Assembly (NCBI RefSeq): GCF_023516575.1
Contig: NZ_JAMGBE010000002.1
Coordinates: forward strand, 248,001 to 312,000
DNA length: 64,000 nucleotides
Reading direction: 5' to 3'
Source: Sphingomonas hankyongi
GTDB lineage: Bacteria; Pseudomonadota; Alphaproteobacteria; Sphingomonadales; Sphingomonadaceae
Below, one piece after another: positions 46,232 to 55,540 of the stretch. The notes beneath the pieces were generated by a model that was not told the DNA's origin, did no database searches, and saw only the letters and a list, made by a program, of their open reading frames with translations. Position 1 is the stretch's first letter. Each line of letters starts with the position of its first letter. Position numbers and translations under genes: made by a program.

Positions 46232-46306
46232 CCTTCGCCACTGCTCGCGACGCGCGTCGTTGTCGAGGCTTTCGTTAACCGCATGTAACCGCTAGCCATT
46301 GCGTCG

Positions 46307-47821
46307 ATGCCATTGTTCCTGATCGCGCTGCTGACCGGCGCTGCGTCCGCTTTCGCTTTCGAACCGTTCGGCTGGTGGCCGCTCCTGCCGGTGGCCTTTG
46401 CGATTCTGTCCGAGCTGCTCGATCGGTCGACCACCCTGTGGCGAAGCCTCTTGATTGGCTGGATGTTTGGCCTCGGCCAGTTCGTCGTAGGCCTCAACTG
46501 GATCGCCACGGCCTTCACTTACCAGGCCGCAATGCCGGCATGGCTCGGGTGGGTCGCCGTAGTGCTCTTGTCCCTTTATCTCGCCATCTACCCGGCGCTG
46601 TCGGCCGGTCTCGCCTGGCGCTTCGGGAGGGACAATCGCGTCGCGCTCGTCCTAGTGCTCGCCGGAACCTGGGCCATCACCGAATGGCTGCGCGGAACGA
46701 TGTTCACCGGCTTCCCGTGGAATCCTGCCGCCGCCGCGCTGGCGCCAACGCCATTGATCAGCATGACGGCGCTGATCGGGACCTACGGCCTTTCGACCTT
46801 CGTCGTTTTGTTCGGCGGAGCAGTCTGGCTCGAATATTACCGCAAATGGCTGCCGCTCGTGGTCATCTTCGCCGTAACCGCGCTTATCTGGGTGCTTCCC
46901 GCGTCACCGGTGCCGGTGGACCCGCTGACGGTCCGAAAGGTGCGGGTCGTCCAGCCGAACATCGGCCAGGAAGATAAATGGCAACCGGGCTTCGAGGTCG
47001 AGGCTGCGCGGCGGCTCGCGAGCCTTTCCGGCGGTCCCACGGGCGAGCCGCGCCTCCTGCTGTGGCCGGAGGCCGCGATCACCAGCCCCGTCGAGGATGC
47101 GAGGAGTCCGGAGCACCAGGCGATGGCAGAATTCCAGCGGACTCACGCCACCGCGCTGCTGGGGCCGGAAGATCGCCTGCTGACTGGAGGCATCGCGGTC
47201 CAGGCGAGCGACGGAATCCACGCCGACCGCGCCGCGAACAGCATCTACGTGCTGGGCCAGGGCGGGCGGATCGCCGGGCGCTACGACAAGGCCCACCTCG
47301 TGCCCTACGGGGAATATCTGCCGATGCGTCCCTTGCTTTCGGCGATCGGCCTCAGCCGCCTTGCTCCGGGAGAGGAAGATTTCACGCCCGGCCCCGGCCC
47401 GCGCAGCATCTGGCTCGGGGATCCATGGGGCAAGGTCGGGCTGCAGCTATGCTACGAGATCATCTTCTCGGGCCACGTCGTCGACTGGATGAATCGCCCC
47501 AGCTTCATCTTCAATCCGTCCAACGATGCCTGGTTCGGACGCTGGGGGCCGCCACAGCATCTCGCGCAGGCGCGGCTCCGCGCTGCCGAAGAAGGGATAC
47601 CGGTAATCCGCGCGACACCGACGGGAATCAGCGCGGTCATCGATGCACGAGGCAATGTCGTCCAGGAGCTCGGCTGGCGAAAGGCGGGCGTGATCGATGC
47701 CGTCATTCCGCCGGCAGCCAACTCGCCGCCGCCGTTCGCGCGTCTCGGCAACCTCATCCCGCTCCTGCTTGGCTTCGCGCTGCTCATCAGCGGCATTGTG
47801 CTTGGCCGCAGCCGCCGCTAG
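46307..47821 (+). CDS. lnt: Apolipoprotein N-acyltransferase
   Basis: Transfers the third acyl chain to the N-terminus of lipoproteins in the inner membrane; 504 residues. Six or so N-terminal helices precede a nitrilase-like periplasmic domain with the catalytic triad Glu255 (WPEAAI), Lys328 (YDKAHLVPYGEY) and Cys382 (QLCYEII), plus a final helix (LIPLLLGFALLISGIVLG). It serves the many lipoproteins predicted in this window. Confidence 0.97.
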   Translation: MPLFLIALLTGAASAFAFEPFGWWPLLPVAFAILSELLDRSTTLWRSLLIGWMFGLGQFVVGLNWIATAFTYQAAMPAWLGWVAVVLLSLYLAIYPALSAGLAWRFGRDNRVALVLVLAGTWAITEWLRGTMFTGFPWNPAAAALAPTPLISMTALIGTYGLSTFVVLFGGAVWLEYYRKWLPLVVIFAVTALIWVLPASPVPVDPLTVRKVRVVQPNIGQEDKWQPGFEVEAARRLASLSGGPTGEPRLLLWPEAAITSPVEDARSPEHQAMAEFQRTHATALLGPEDRLLTGGIAVQASDGIHADRAANSIYVLGQGGRIAGRYDKAHLVPYGEYLPMRPLLSAIGLSRLAPGEEDFTPGPGPRSIWLGDPWGKVGLQLCYEIIFSGHVVDWMNRPSFIFNPSNDAWFGRWGPPQHLAQARLRAAEEGIPVIRATPTGISAVIDARGNVVQELGWRKAGVIDAVIPPAANSPPPFARLGNLIPLLLGFALLISGIVLGRSRR

Positions 47822-47832
47822 AGCGCGCCGCC

Positions 47833-47852
47833 ATATAAAGACTTCTTTATAT
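47833..47852. promoter_or_regulatory. AT-rich 9-2-9 palindrome upstream of metK
   Basis: ATATAAAGA-CT-TCTTTATAT is a perfect inverted repeat ending 28 bases before the metK ATG. It is strikingly AT-rich against its surroundings. From memory it resembles the palindromes bound by ArsR-type regulators of SAM-cycle genes (SahR-like) in alphaproteobacteria. Likely an operator overlapping the metK promoter (inference). Confidence 0.6.
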
Positions 47853-47880
47853 CCCGATATCGAAAGTCCGAACCCCGCAC

Positions 47881-49149
47881 ATGCGCAGCTCTTACCTGTT
47901 CACGTCCGAATCCGTTTCCGAAGGCCACCCCGATAAGGTCGCCGACCAGATCTCCGACGCGATCGTCGATCTCTTCCTTTCGAAGGACCCCGAGGCGCGC
48001 GTCGCCTGCGAAACGCTGGTGACGACGCAGCGGATCGTGATCGGCGGCGAGATCCGCTGCCGTCCCGTCTTCGATGAGGACAAGTTCAGCGATACGCATG
48101 GCTGGGCGCCGGGCGCACGCGACGAGATCGAGCAGGTCGTCCGCCACACGGTGAAGCGCATCGGCTACGAGCAGGAAGGCTTCCACTGGCAGACCGCCAG
48201 CTTCGAGAACCACCTGCATGGGCAATCGGCGCATATCGCGCAGGGCGTGGACGCCGCGGGCAACAAGGACGAAGGCGCGGGCGACCAGGGCATCATGTTC
48301 GGCTTCGCCTGCGACGAAACGCCGGAGCTGATGCCGGCGACGCTCTATTACAGCCACCAGATCCTCGAGCGCATGGCGGCCGACCGCCACTCCGGCGCGG
48401 CCCCGTTCCTGGAGCCTGACGCGAAGAGCCAGGTCACGCTGCGCTACGAGAATGGGAGCCCGGTGGCCGCGACCGCGGTCGTCGTCTCCACGCAGCACAA
48501 GCGCGGATATTCCGAAAAGGGCGACCACGCGGATCCCGAGCTCTACGCCGAGCTGCGCGATTATGTGAAAGGCGTGGTGGCGGCCGTACTGCCGCCGCAG
48601 CTCCTAAGCGACGAGACGGTCTATCACATCAACCCGACCGGCGCGTTCGAGATCGGCGGCCCGGATGGAGACGCGGGGCTCACCGGGCGCAAGATCATCG
48701 TCGACACCTATGGCGGCGCCGCACCGCATGGCGGAGGCGCGTTCTCCGGCAAGGACCCGACTAAGGTCGACCGATCGGCTGCCTATGCCGCGCGCTACCT
48801 CGCCAAGAACATCGTCGCTGCCGGCCTGGCTCGGCGCTGCACGATCCAGCTCGCTTATGCGATAGGCGTCAGCGAGCCGCTTTCGCTCTATGTCGACACG
48901 CACGGCACCGGGACCGTCGGCGACGACAAGCTGGAGCAGGCGATCGGCCGCATCGAGAAGCTCGGCGGGCTCACTCCTCGCGGCATTCGCACGCACCTGG
49001 GTCTCAACCGGCCGATCTACGGATCGACCGCCGCCTACGGGCACTTCGGCCGAGCGCCGGAGGGCGACAGCTTTCCGTGGGAGCGCCTCGATCTGGTCGA
49101 TGACCTGAAGGCGGCGCTCGGAACCGAAGCGGCTCGCGTCGACGCTTAA
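47881..49149 (+). CDS. metK: S-adenosylmethionine synthase
   Basis: Makes SAM from methionine and ATP. 422 residues, longer than the E. coli enzyme (384), as in other alphaproteobacteria. N-terminal [20 protein letters not shown], central [15 protein letters not shown] (the hexapeptide), and the [19 protein letters not shown] loop are clear. The SAM supplied is used by pcm, miaB and trmB in this window. It converges with the PQQ dehydrogenase gene (4-base overlap). Confidence 0.97.
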   Translation: MRSSYLFTSESVSEGHPDKVADQISDAIVDLFLSKDPEARVACETLVTTQRIVIGGEIRCRPVFDEDKFSDTHGWAPGARDEIEQVVRHTVKRIGYEQEGFHWQTASFENHLHGQSAHIAQGVDAAGNKDEGAGDQGIMFGFACDETPELMPATLYYSHQILERMAADRHSGAAPFLEPDAKSQVTLRYENGSPVAATAVVVSTQHKRGYSEKGDHADPELYAELRDYVKGVVAAVLPPQLLSDETVYHINPTGAFEIGGPDGDAGLTGRKIIVDTYGGAAPHGGGAFSGKDPTKVDRSAAYAARYLAKNIVAAGLARRCTIQLAYAIGVSEPLSLYVDTHGTGTVGDDKLEQAIGRIEKLGGLTPRGIRTHLGLNRPIYGSTAAYGHFGRAPEGDSFPWERLDLVDDLKAALGTEAARVDA

Positions 49150-50507
49150 GTCGTCGCCGCCGGCGCCTTTCCAGCGCCGGCATATGTGACCCGCCACACC
49201 GTATTGCCCGCGTCGTCGGCGATGATCAGCGCGCCCGTGCGGTCGACGGCGACGCCGACCGGACGCCCGCGGGCATTGCCGTCGCCATCGAGGAAGCCGG
49301 CGACCATGGTGAGAGGCTTTCCTACCGGCCGCCCCCCGGAGAACCGGACGAATACGACGCGATAGCCGTTATATTCGGAGCGGTTCCAGCTGCCGTGCTC
49401 TCCAATGAAGGCGCCACCCCTGAACATCGGCGGAAAGCTCTCCCCCGTGTAGAAAGCGAGGCCCAGCGGTGCGACGTGGGAGCTGAGCGCGTAGTCGGGC
49501 GGAATTGCCTTCGCGACCAGGTCGGGCCGCTGCGGCCGCACCCTGGGATCCACGTGCTGGCCGTAATAACTGTAGGGCCAGCCGTAGAAAGCGCCCGGAC
49601 GAACCGACGTAAGATAGTCCGGAACGAGGTTCGGCCCGATCTCGTCGCGCTCGTTGATCACCGCCCAGAGCGTGTCGCTGCCCGGGTAGAAGGTCAGCCC
49701 GTTCGGATTCCTTAGCCCGCTTGCGAACACGCGGGACCGGCCGGTTTGCAAGTTCACTTCGAGGATCGCGGCCCGGTCAGCCTCAGCCTCCGGCCCCCGC
49801 TCCTGAACGTTGCTGTTGGAGCCGACGCCGACATAGAGCATCGAGCCATCGGGGCTGGCGGTCAGGCTCTTGGTCCAGTGATGGTTGATCAGGCCGGCGG
49901 GCAGGTCGATCACCTTCTGCGGCCTGGCGGTGATCTGCGTCTGCCCTGGCGTGAAGGGGTAGCGCAGGATCGCATCGGTATTCGCCACGTAGAGGTCATT
50001 GCCAACCTCGACGATCCCGAAGGCGGAGTTCAGGTGATCAACAAGCACGGTCCGCAGCTCGGGCCGCCCGTCGCCATCGGCGTCCCGCAGGAGCGTGATC
50101 CGCTGCGGCGGGCCGCCCCCCGCACCTGCCGTCTCCTTCGATCCTCCACCGCCATGCGCGATGGACATGATGAAGTCACGGATCGGATCCTTGGGTCGAT
50201 CGACTGGCTCCGATCCTGTCCGCTGCGATTCCACCACCAGCAGATCGCCATTAGGCAACGCCAAAACATTACGGGGACTGTCCAGGCCGGTCGCCATCGC
50301 CTGAATGCGGAATCCCGCGGGGACCGTCGGTGTCTCTCCGTCCTTCCAGCCAACGACCTTGGGCACACCGACATCGGCGATGAGCTCTTCCTCCGGCTTC
50401 GGAAGCAGGGGGTTCGCGCCGACCTGCTGCATCGGATCGACTTTCTGTGGGTTGCTGCAAGCAGCGAGCGCCGCCACCCCAGCGGCAACAAGCAAGCGGC
50501 CTTTCAC
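49146..50507 (-). CDS. PQQ-dependent sugar (sorbosone-type) dehydrogenase lipoprotein
   Basis: Periplasmic six-bladed beta-propeller of 453 residues. The GTG at 50507 follows GGGAG at good spacing and begins the lipoprotein signal ([17 protein letters not shown]). Signatures are [54 protein letters not shown] and [19 protein letters not shown]. Members are annotated as soluble glucose or sorbosone dehydrogenases needing PQQ; the substrate is unknown. It overlaps the DUF2231 gene as GTGA, a pairing seen widely. Confidence 0.9.
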   Translation of the reverse strand: MKGRLLVAAGVAALAACSNPQKVDPMQQVGANPLLPKPEEELIADVGVPKVVGWKDGETPTVPAGFRIQAMATGLDSPRNVLALPNGDLLVVESQRTGSEPVDRPKDPIRDFIMSIAHGGGGSKETAGAGGGPPQRITLLRDADGDGRPELRTVLVDHLNSAFGIVEVGNDLYVANTDAILRYPFTPGQTQITARPQKVIDLPAGLINHHWTKSLTASPDGSMLYVGVGSNSNVQERGPEAEADRAAILEVNLQTGRSRVFASGLRNPNGLTFYPGSDTLWAVINERDEIGPNLVPDYLTSVRPGAFYGWPYSYYGQHVDPRVRPQRPDLVAKAIPPDYALSSHVAPLGLAFYTGESFPPMFRGGAFIGEHGSWNRSEYNGYRVVFVRFSGGRPVGKPLTMVAGFLDGDGNARGRPVGVAVDRTGALIIADDAGNTVWRVTYAGAGKAPAATT

Positions 50508-50920
50508 CTTCGTTCTCCCGCGAACCGCGCGGCGGCCAGAACGAGCACCGCACCGACGATCGACAGAATCAGGCCGAGCGGCACAACCGCCGTCCATCCG
50601 TCCCGCGCGTGAACGAGGCTGTTGACGAACTCCACGATCCAGGCGGCAAGCAGAATTCCGAAAGAAATCCAGGGAACGGCTCCCCGAGCAGCGTCAATCA
50701 GCAGGAGAAGGCCGGCGAGTGCAGCGAAAAGCAGGCCCGCGGCGATCAGCCAGCTGGAAAAGTTCAACCAGAGAAGATTGCCGCCGCTCCCTCGATACGC
50801 GAGGTCGGTCAACAAAGCACCGACGAAGCATACAGCGGGTATCGGTACCAGGATCGAATAAAGTGGGCGCGTGGCGAACGCGATTGGCCGCGTTCCGCGC
50901 CGCGTTGCGGCTTCGGCCAT
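50504..50920 (-). CDS. DUF2231 family membrane protein
   Basis: A 138-residue inner-membrane protein with four helices (about 23-43, 54-78, 84-101, 110-130), matching DUF2231 (RPLYSILVPIPAVCFVGALLTDLAY). Often found with PQQ-type dehydrogenases or c-type cytochromes and possibly part of an electron path (inference). It is translationally coupled to the downstream dehydrogenase and diverges from trmB over 121 bases. Confidence 0.82.
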   Translation of the reverse strand: MAEAATRRGTRPIAFATRPLYSILVPIPAVCFVGALLTDLAYRGSGGNLLWLNFSSWLIAAGLLFAALAGLLLLIDAARGAVPWISFGILLAAWIVEFVNSLVHARDGWTAVVPLGLILSIVGAVLVLAAARFAGERR

Positions 50921-51041
50921 TTTCTTCTCCCTACGCGGACTGATTGACGCTGGAGAGGCGAAGAGGTTCCCGAGAAGAGAGCTAGGCTTCCGCGCCGCGT
51001 CTTGCTGAAAACGGGGTCGAACGACTAGGCGCAGCGGCGCG

Positions 51042-51740
51042 ATGACGGCTCATAAATCAGGCGATCCACTGACGCTCAATCGGCTCTACGGCCGGTCGTG
51101 CGGGCACAAATTGCGCAAAGGTCAGCAGGAACTGATCGACAAACTCCTCCCGCAGATCGAAGTCCCGACGGAAGGCGAAATCGCGGCGGCGCGGCTCTTC
51201 GGGGAGGAACGACCGCTCCACTTCGAGATCGGCTTCGGCTCGGGCGAACATCTGGCGGACCGTGCCGACATGCTGCCCGACCACGGCTTCATCGGGGCCG
51301 AGCCCTTCTTGAATGGGGTGGCGACAGCGCTCGGCCACGTGCGCGACAAGCATCTCGCCAATGTGCGGATCTGGCGCGGCGACGCCCTCGACGTCCTGCA
51401 GCGCGTGCCGGACGGAGCGCTCAGCTTCATCTACCTGCTCCACCCCGACCCCTGGCCGAAGGCTCGACACGCCAAGCGGCGCATGGTGAACGACGGTCCG
51501 GTCGAACTGTTCGCGACGAAGCTTAAGTCCGCCGGAGAGTTCCGCGTAGCGACCGACGACCCGACCTATCTCACCTGGGCACTGATGGTCATGCAGCGGC
51601 ACGGGCATCAGTTTGATTGGCTGGCGGAACGTCCGAACGACTTCCTCGAGCCGTCGGGAGGCTGGATCGAGACCCGCTACGGCGCCAAGTCCCGACGGCA
51701 GGGCCGGCGCCCCTATTATCTCCGCTACCGACGGCGGTAG
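51042..51740 (+). CDS. trmB: tRNA (guanine-N7-)-methyltransferase
   Basis: SAM-dependent enzyme forming m7G46 in tRNA variable loops; 232 residues. It has LHFEIGFGSGEHLADRA (SAM motif I), FIGAEPFLNGVATAL, and the TrmB signature IYLLHPDPWPKARHAKRRMV, ending with TRYGAKSRRQGRRPYYLRY. Followed by an independent promoter. Confidence 0.95.
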   Translation: MTAHKSGDPLTLNRLYGRSCGHKLRKGQQELIDKLLPQIEVPTEGEIAAARLFGEERPLHFEIGFGSGEHLADRADMLPDHGFIGAEPFLNGVATALGHVRDKHLANVRIWRGDALDVLQRVPDGALSFIYLLHPDPWPKARHAKRRMVNDGPVELFATKLKSAGEFRVATDDPTYLTWALMVMQRHGHQFDWLAERPNDFLEPSGGWIETRYGAKSRRQGRRPYYLRYRRR

Positions 51741-51793
51741 GGGTTGGTGCTCCAGCACGACTGTTACTAACAAACTGCGGCAAATGTGCTAAT

Positions 51794-51799
51794 TATAAT
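51794..51799 (+). promoter_or_regulatory. Perfect TATAAT -10 box upstream of the secreted protein gene
   Basis: TATAAT at 51794-51799 in an unusually AT-rich patch; transcription would start near 51806, 36 bases before the ATG at 51842. The -35 region (CAAACT at 51771-51776, 17-base spacer) is weak. Confidence 0.5.
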
Positions 51800-51841
51800 G
51801 ACTTAGCTCGGCGCGAGTCTGTGATCTGCAGGGAGGTCGCA

Positions 51842-52699
51842 ATGCCATTGAGCCGTCATGCAGCAGCACTAGGGATTGCTCTGCTCTCCGCCTCATCCCT
51901 TTCAATCTTTGTAGCGCAATCAGCCTACAGCCAGCCGGCTGGCTTCAGGAGCCCGCAGTTCGTCGTGACGGCCGTAGGGTTCAAAGCTCTCCATGAAACC
52001 CACGCCAATTGGCTTGGGTCGGACGAGGTCTATGTCGTCTTTTCCGATGTAAGCACCAACCAGGACTCCTTCACCAAAATTTATGGAGACGTCGATGCGG
52101 GCGAAAGTCGGACTTTCCTTCCGACCGAGCAATGCGTTGCCACACGGCCTGCATGCGATCGCGGAGCTCCGGACGTGCATTTCAAACTCACCATGTGGGA
52201 AAATGACGATGACGGCTTTGCTCATGGGCAACTGGACAATACGCACGTCTACCTGAACGACGGCATCTACGAGGGCGACGACCTGATCGGGCGCGCGGAG
52301 GTCAGCATTCCTCGTGATCAGCTGCTCGCCGATCTGCCTACCGTGGGCATGTCCAAGGTATATACGGTGAAACCGACAGGCGGTGACGGTTCGTACGAGC
52401 TGACTTACAAGATCACCCGGCTCGCCAATAGATTCAATATCCCCCCGATCGGACCTCCGGTAGCGCTTTCAATTTCGCTTCAGGCGATGGCGGTCGCGGG
52501 ACGGATGGTCCACCTGACATGGACGGGCGCAAGCACTGCGTCGGTCGATATCTACCGCGATGGAAGCAAGGTCGCGACGACCCCCAACGACGGCGATCAT
52601 ACGACGCCGGCCATCCCGCCGGGGACGTATCAGTATCGGATTTGCGAGCTCAACTCGACAACGGTCTGCTCGCCGGATGTTCCAGTAACCGTGTCGTGA
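51842..52699 (+). CDS. Secreted protein, fibronectin-like C-terminus, function unknown
   Basis: A 285-residue exported protein. GGGAGG lies six bases before the ATG. Signal peptide (LSRHAAALGIALLSASSLSIFVAQSAYS), then a beta-rich domain of about 150 residues (FVVTAVGFKALHETHANWLGS, VHFKLTMWENDDDG, DDLIGRAEVSIP) that resembles calcium-binding C2-like sandwiches in its acidic loops. The last 80 residues look like a fibronectin type III or chitinase-style module (VHLTWTGASTASVDIYRDG, GTYQYRICE). I do not recognise the family. It has its own promoter and ribosome-binding site, suggesting independent expression. Confidence 0.8.
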   Translation: MPLSRHAAALGIALLSASSLSIFVAQSAYSQPAGFRSPQFVVTAVGFKALHETHANWLGSDEVYVVFSDVSTNQDSFTKIYGDVDAGESRTFLPTEQCVATRPACDRGAPDVHFKLTMWENDDDGFAHGQLDNTHVYLNDGIYEGDDLIGRAEVSIPRDQLLADLPTVGMSKVYTVKPTGGDGSYELTYKITRLANRFNIPPIGPPVALSISLQAMAVAGRMVHLTWTGASTASVDIYRDGSKVATTPNDGDHTTPAIPPGTYQYRICELNSTTVCSPDVPVTVS

Positions 52700-52700
52700 T

Positions 52701-53807
52701 TTACTTGCTTGCTCTCAGAGGCTCCAGCCGCAGCAGCCGTCCGCCGGGTCCGTCTTCGAGGAGATAGACCTCGCCACCCGGGCCCTGGTCCACGGCACGG
52801 ATGCGATGGCCCATGCTCCACTGGTCGGCCTTGCGCGCCGTGCCGCCATCGATGTCGGCGCGGATCAACGCCTCACCGGACAGAGCTCCGATCAGCGCAT
52901 CGCCTTTCCACTGCGGGAACAGGTCGCCGGAGTAGATCAGCAACGACCCAGGGCTGATCGACGGGTTCCACCAGAGCTTGGGCTCCTCGAACCCGCGGCT
53001 CTTGTGATCGTCGGGAATATCGCGCCCGTCGTAATGCGAACCGTACGATACCCGCGGCCAGCCGTAATTCTTGCCGGCGACGATCAGATTGAGCTCATCG
53101 CCGCCGCGCGGACCCATTTCGGTTTCCCAGAACCGGCCATCCGGCGCGAACGCCAGGCCCAGTGCGTTGCGGTGCCCCATGGTGAAGAAGCGGCCGCCGA
53201 TCCGCTGGCCTTCAGCGGTCAGGTGAATGATCTTGCCGAGGTCGCTGTTGGGATCCTGCGCTGGATCGAACTGGAAGCGTTCGCCCGAAGATACATAGAT
53301 CGTCCCGTCGGGGGCGAAGGCAATGCGTTGCGAGTAATGGGCACCGCCGCTGACCTTCGGCGTCTGTCGCCAGATCACCTTGAAGCCCTCCAGCCGCGGC
53401 TCACCCTGGCCGAGAATGAGCCGGCCATAGCCTAAGGCGCCGCCGCTGGTCCCGTCCGGTCCGGACTCGCTGAAGCTCAGATAGACACGCTGGTTGCCAG
53501 CGAAGTCCGGGTGGGCGACGACGTCGGCGAGGCCGCCCTGCCCTTCGACATGAGCGCGCGGACCTCCAAGAACCTGCTGCCTCTTGCCCGTTCGCACGTC
53601 GACGAGCCAAAGCGCGCTGCGCTTTTCCGTCACCAGCGCCATGTTGGTCAGGGGCACTCCGGACCCGGGCAAGAAGGCCATGGCCCAAGGCTCATTGAAG
53701 GTCGCGACCTCGGTCACGCTGAACGGCCGGCCGTCCCCGGCCTGAGAAGGCGCGGAGCCGCAGGCGGCGACCACGAAATAAAGGGCAGCTATTAAGCGTC
53801 TGCTCAT
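52701..53807 (-). CDS. PQQ-dependent aldose sugar dehydrogenase-type lipoprotein
   Basis: A 368-residue beta-propeller of the YliI/Asd glucose dehydrogenase group. Lipoprotein signal (LIAALYFVVAAC), then FNEPWAMAFLPG, QGGLADVVAHPDFAGNQRVYL, the catalytic-His region SGGAHYSQRIAFAPDGTIYV, YGWPRVSYGSHYDG and WNPSISPGSLLIYSGD. Periplasmic, PQQ- and calcium-dependent by family. It is not closely similar to the dehydrogenase at 49146 and is a separate class. Diverges from the type III PKS gene. Confidence 0.92.
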   Translation of the reverse strand: MSRRLIAALYFVVAACGSAPSQAGDGRPFSVTEVATFNEPWAMAFLPGSGVPLTNMALVTEKRSALWLVDVRTGKRQQVLGGPRAHVEGQGGLADVVAHPDFAGNQRVYLSFSESGPDGTSGGALGYGRLILGQGEPRLEGFKVIWRQTPKVSGGAHYSQRIAFAPDGTIYVSSGERFQFDPAQDPNSDLGKIIHLTAEGQRIGGRFFTMGHRNALGLAFAPDGRFWETEMGPRGGDELNLIVAGKNYGWPRVSYGSHYDGRDIPDDHKSRGFEEPKLWWNPSISPGSLLIYSGDLFPQWKGDALIGALSGEALIRADIDGGTARKADQWSMGHRIRAVDQGPGGEVYLLEDGPGGRLLRLEPLRASK

Positions 53808-53867
53808 CGAAACTATTCCTTACGCGTAACGGAGTCGCTAGGCGGCTCCAACTGAATAAGGCCTTGC

Positions 53868-54911
53868 ATGCAAGTCTGCAGCCTACTCTCGCTCGCGACG
53901 GCGGTTCCGCCGAACGTGATTCAGCAGCCGCAGGCCAAGGCGACTGCAAGGGAAGCCTTTGGCCGCAAGGCGCTCTTCGACAGGCTGTCGGGCGTGTTCG
54001 ACAATGCGGGGATCGCAAAGCGCCATATCGTCGCTCCGCACGACTGGTACACGGGCAACCATGGCTGGCACGATCGCAACAACCTCTACCTCGAGGCCGC
54101 CGAGCAATTGTTCATGGCCGCTGCAAGCGCGGCCATTGAAAAGGCCGGGCTGAAGCCCGACGAAATCGACGGAATAGTCACCGTATCCACAACCGGCATC
54201 GCCACCCCCAGCCTGGAAGCGCGCACCGGGCCGCGGCTCGGCCTCCGTTCCGATGTTCGCCGCGTCCCGGTGTTCGGTCTGGGCTGCGCCGGTGGCGTGA
54301 GCGGGCTGGCCGCAGCGGCGCGCATGGCTTCGGCCGAGCCGGGCACCAACTGGCTGTTCGTCACGGTCGAGACCTGCTCAATCTCGATTCGGCTGGACAG
54401 CGATGACCCAGCCGCCGTCGTCGCGACTGCCCTGTTCGGAGACGGGGCCGCCGCGGCCGTGGTCTCCAGCGGCGAGCACAGTCTCGCGCGCATCGTCGGA
54501 TCGGCCGAGAAGCTCTGGCCGGATACCCAGCGCATCATGGGTTGGGATGTGGAAGATCCCGGCCTTGCCGTCGTCTTCGACCGCGCGATCCCGCCGTTCA
54601 TCGAAGCCGAGCTCGCCCAGGCCGTCGACGATATGTGCGCAGGCCTCGGCACCTCCCGGGACGAGATCGACCGATTCTGCTGTCATCCGGGAGGCGTCAA
54701 GGTCATCGATGCCATCGAGACCGCACTGGAGCTGCCTCAGGGTGAGCTGAACATCGAGCGCGAGGTGCTCAACGATTATGGGAACATGAGCGCGCCGACG
54801 GTCATGTTCGTGCTCGAGCGCCTGCTCGAGCGAGGGCTTCCGAACCGCGTCATGATGACCGCCTTCGGGCCCGGCTTCACCTGCGCCGGTTTGCTGCTGG
54901 AAGCCGCTTGA
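53868..54911 (+). CDS. Type III polyketide synthase (chalcone/stilbene synthase family)
   Basis: Homodimeric enzyme of 347 residues extending acyl-CoA starters with malonyl-CoA to give alkylpyrones or alkylresorcinols. The triad is complete: Cys140 in GLGCAGG, His273 in CCHPGG and Asn306 in YGNMSAPT. The C-terminal GFGPG loop reads AFGPGFTCAG. Product and starter length cannot be read from sequence. Its TGA overlaps the TTG start of a methyltransferase gene, a pairing like srsA-srsB and bpsA-bpsB. Confidence 0.94.
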   Translation: MQVCSLLSLATAVPPNVIQQPQAKATAREAFGRKALFDRLSGVFDNAGIAKRHIVAPHDWYTGNHGWHDRNNLYLEAAEQLFMAAASAAIEKAGLKPDEIDGIVTVSTTGIATPSLEARTGPRLGLRSDVRRVPVFGLGCAGGVSGLAAAARMASAEPGTNWLFVTVETCSISIRLDSDDPAAVVATALFGDGAAAAVVSSGEHSLARIVGSAEKLWPDTQRIMGWDVEDPGLAVVFDRAIPPFIEAELAQAVDDMCAGLGTSRDEIDRFCCHPGGVKVIDAIETALELPQGELNIEREVLNDYGNMSAPTVMFVLERLLERGLPNRVMMTAFGPGFTCAGLLLEAA

Positions 54912-55396
54912 CCCTCGGCATCCTGGTCCTCGCATTGGTGACGGCGGAGCGGCTCTTCGAGCTTTGGCTGTCCAACCGCAATACGCGGCGCCTGCTTGCG
55001 GACGGCGCCAAGGAATATGGGAGACGGCATTATCCGTGGATCGTCGCCGTCCATGTTCTATGGCTCGCCTCTATGTGGTGGCTAGCGCCTGGGCGCCCGC
55101 TGAATTTCTTCTGGCTCGGCATTTACCTGCTGCTCCAGGCTGGCCGAGCATGGACGCTCAGCACGCTCGGGTCGCGCTGGACAACGCGCATCATCGTGCT
55201 TCCGCAGGCGCCGCTGGTGCGAAGCGGCCCCTATCGCTGGGTCAACCATCCGAATTATGTCGTCGTGGTCGGCGAAATCGCCGTGCTGCCGTTGGTATTC
55301 GGCTTCTGGGACCTCGCCATCCTCTTCAGCCTGTTGAACGCCGCGGTCCTGTCCGTACGCATCCGCGAGGAGAATAAGGCGCTGGGCCGCGGCTGA
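54908..55396 (+). CDS. Isoprenylcysteine carboxyl methyltransferase-family membrane methyltransferase
   Basis: A 162-residue membrane protein with four to five helices; the ICMT-type cofactor region is SGPYRWVNHPNYVVVVGEI and IREENKAL. The family includes SrsB/BpsB, which methylate alkylresorcinols or alkylpyrones. TTG start at 54908, overlapping the polyketide synthase stop as TTGA. Its likely role is O-methylation of the polyketide (inference from pairing). Confidence 0.88.
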   Translation: MTLGILVLALVTAERLFELWLSNRNTRRLLADGAKEYGRRHYPWIVAVHVLWLASMWWLAPGRPLNFFWLGIYLLLQAGRAWTLSTLGSRWTTRIIVLPQAPLVRSGPYRWVNHPNYVVVVGEIAVLPLVFGFWDLAILFSLLNAAVLSVRIREENKALGRG

Positions 55397-55540
55397 TCGC
55401 GAAGCCGCGAAGCATTGCTTGCGGACACCTGGCTTCCCGCTTATATCGCAGCTCTCTCCTCGACATCGCCAGATGCCTGAGGCTGGGGCCACTCGGCTCC
55501 GGTCCGAGAGACTTTGTAAGTATCTTGAGAAGGAAATCGG

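Noticed and set aside
47822-47880. SAM riboswitch before metK
   Set aside because: The 59-base gap is too short and shows only the DNA-like palindrome; no SAM-II or other riboswitch core could be recognised by eye.
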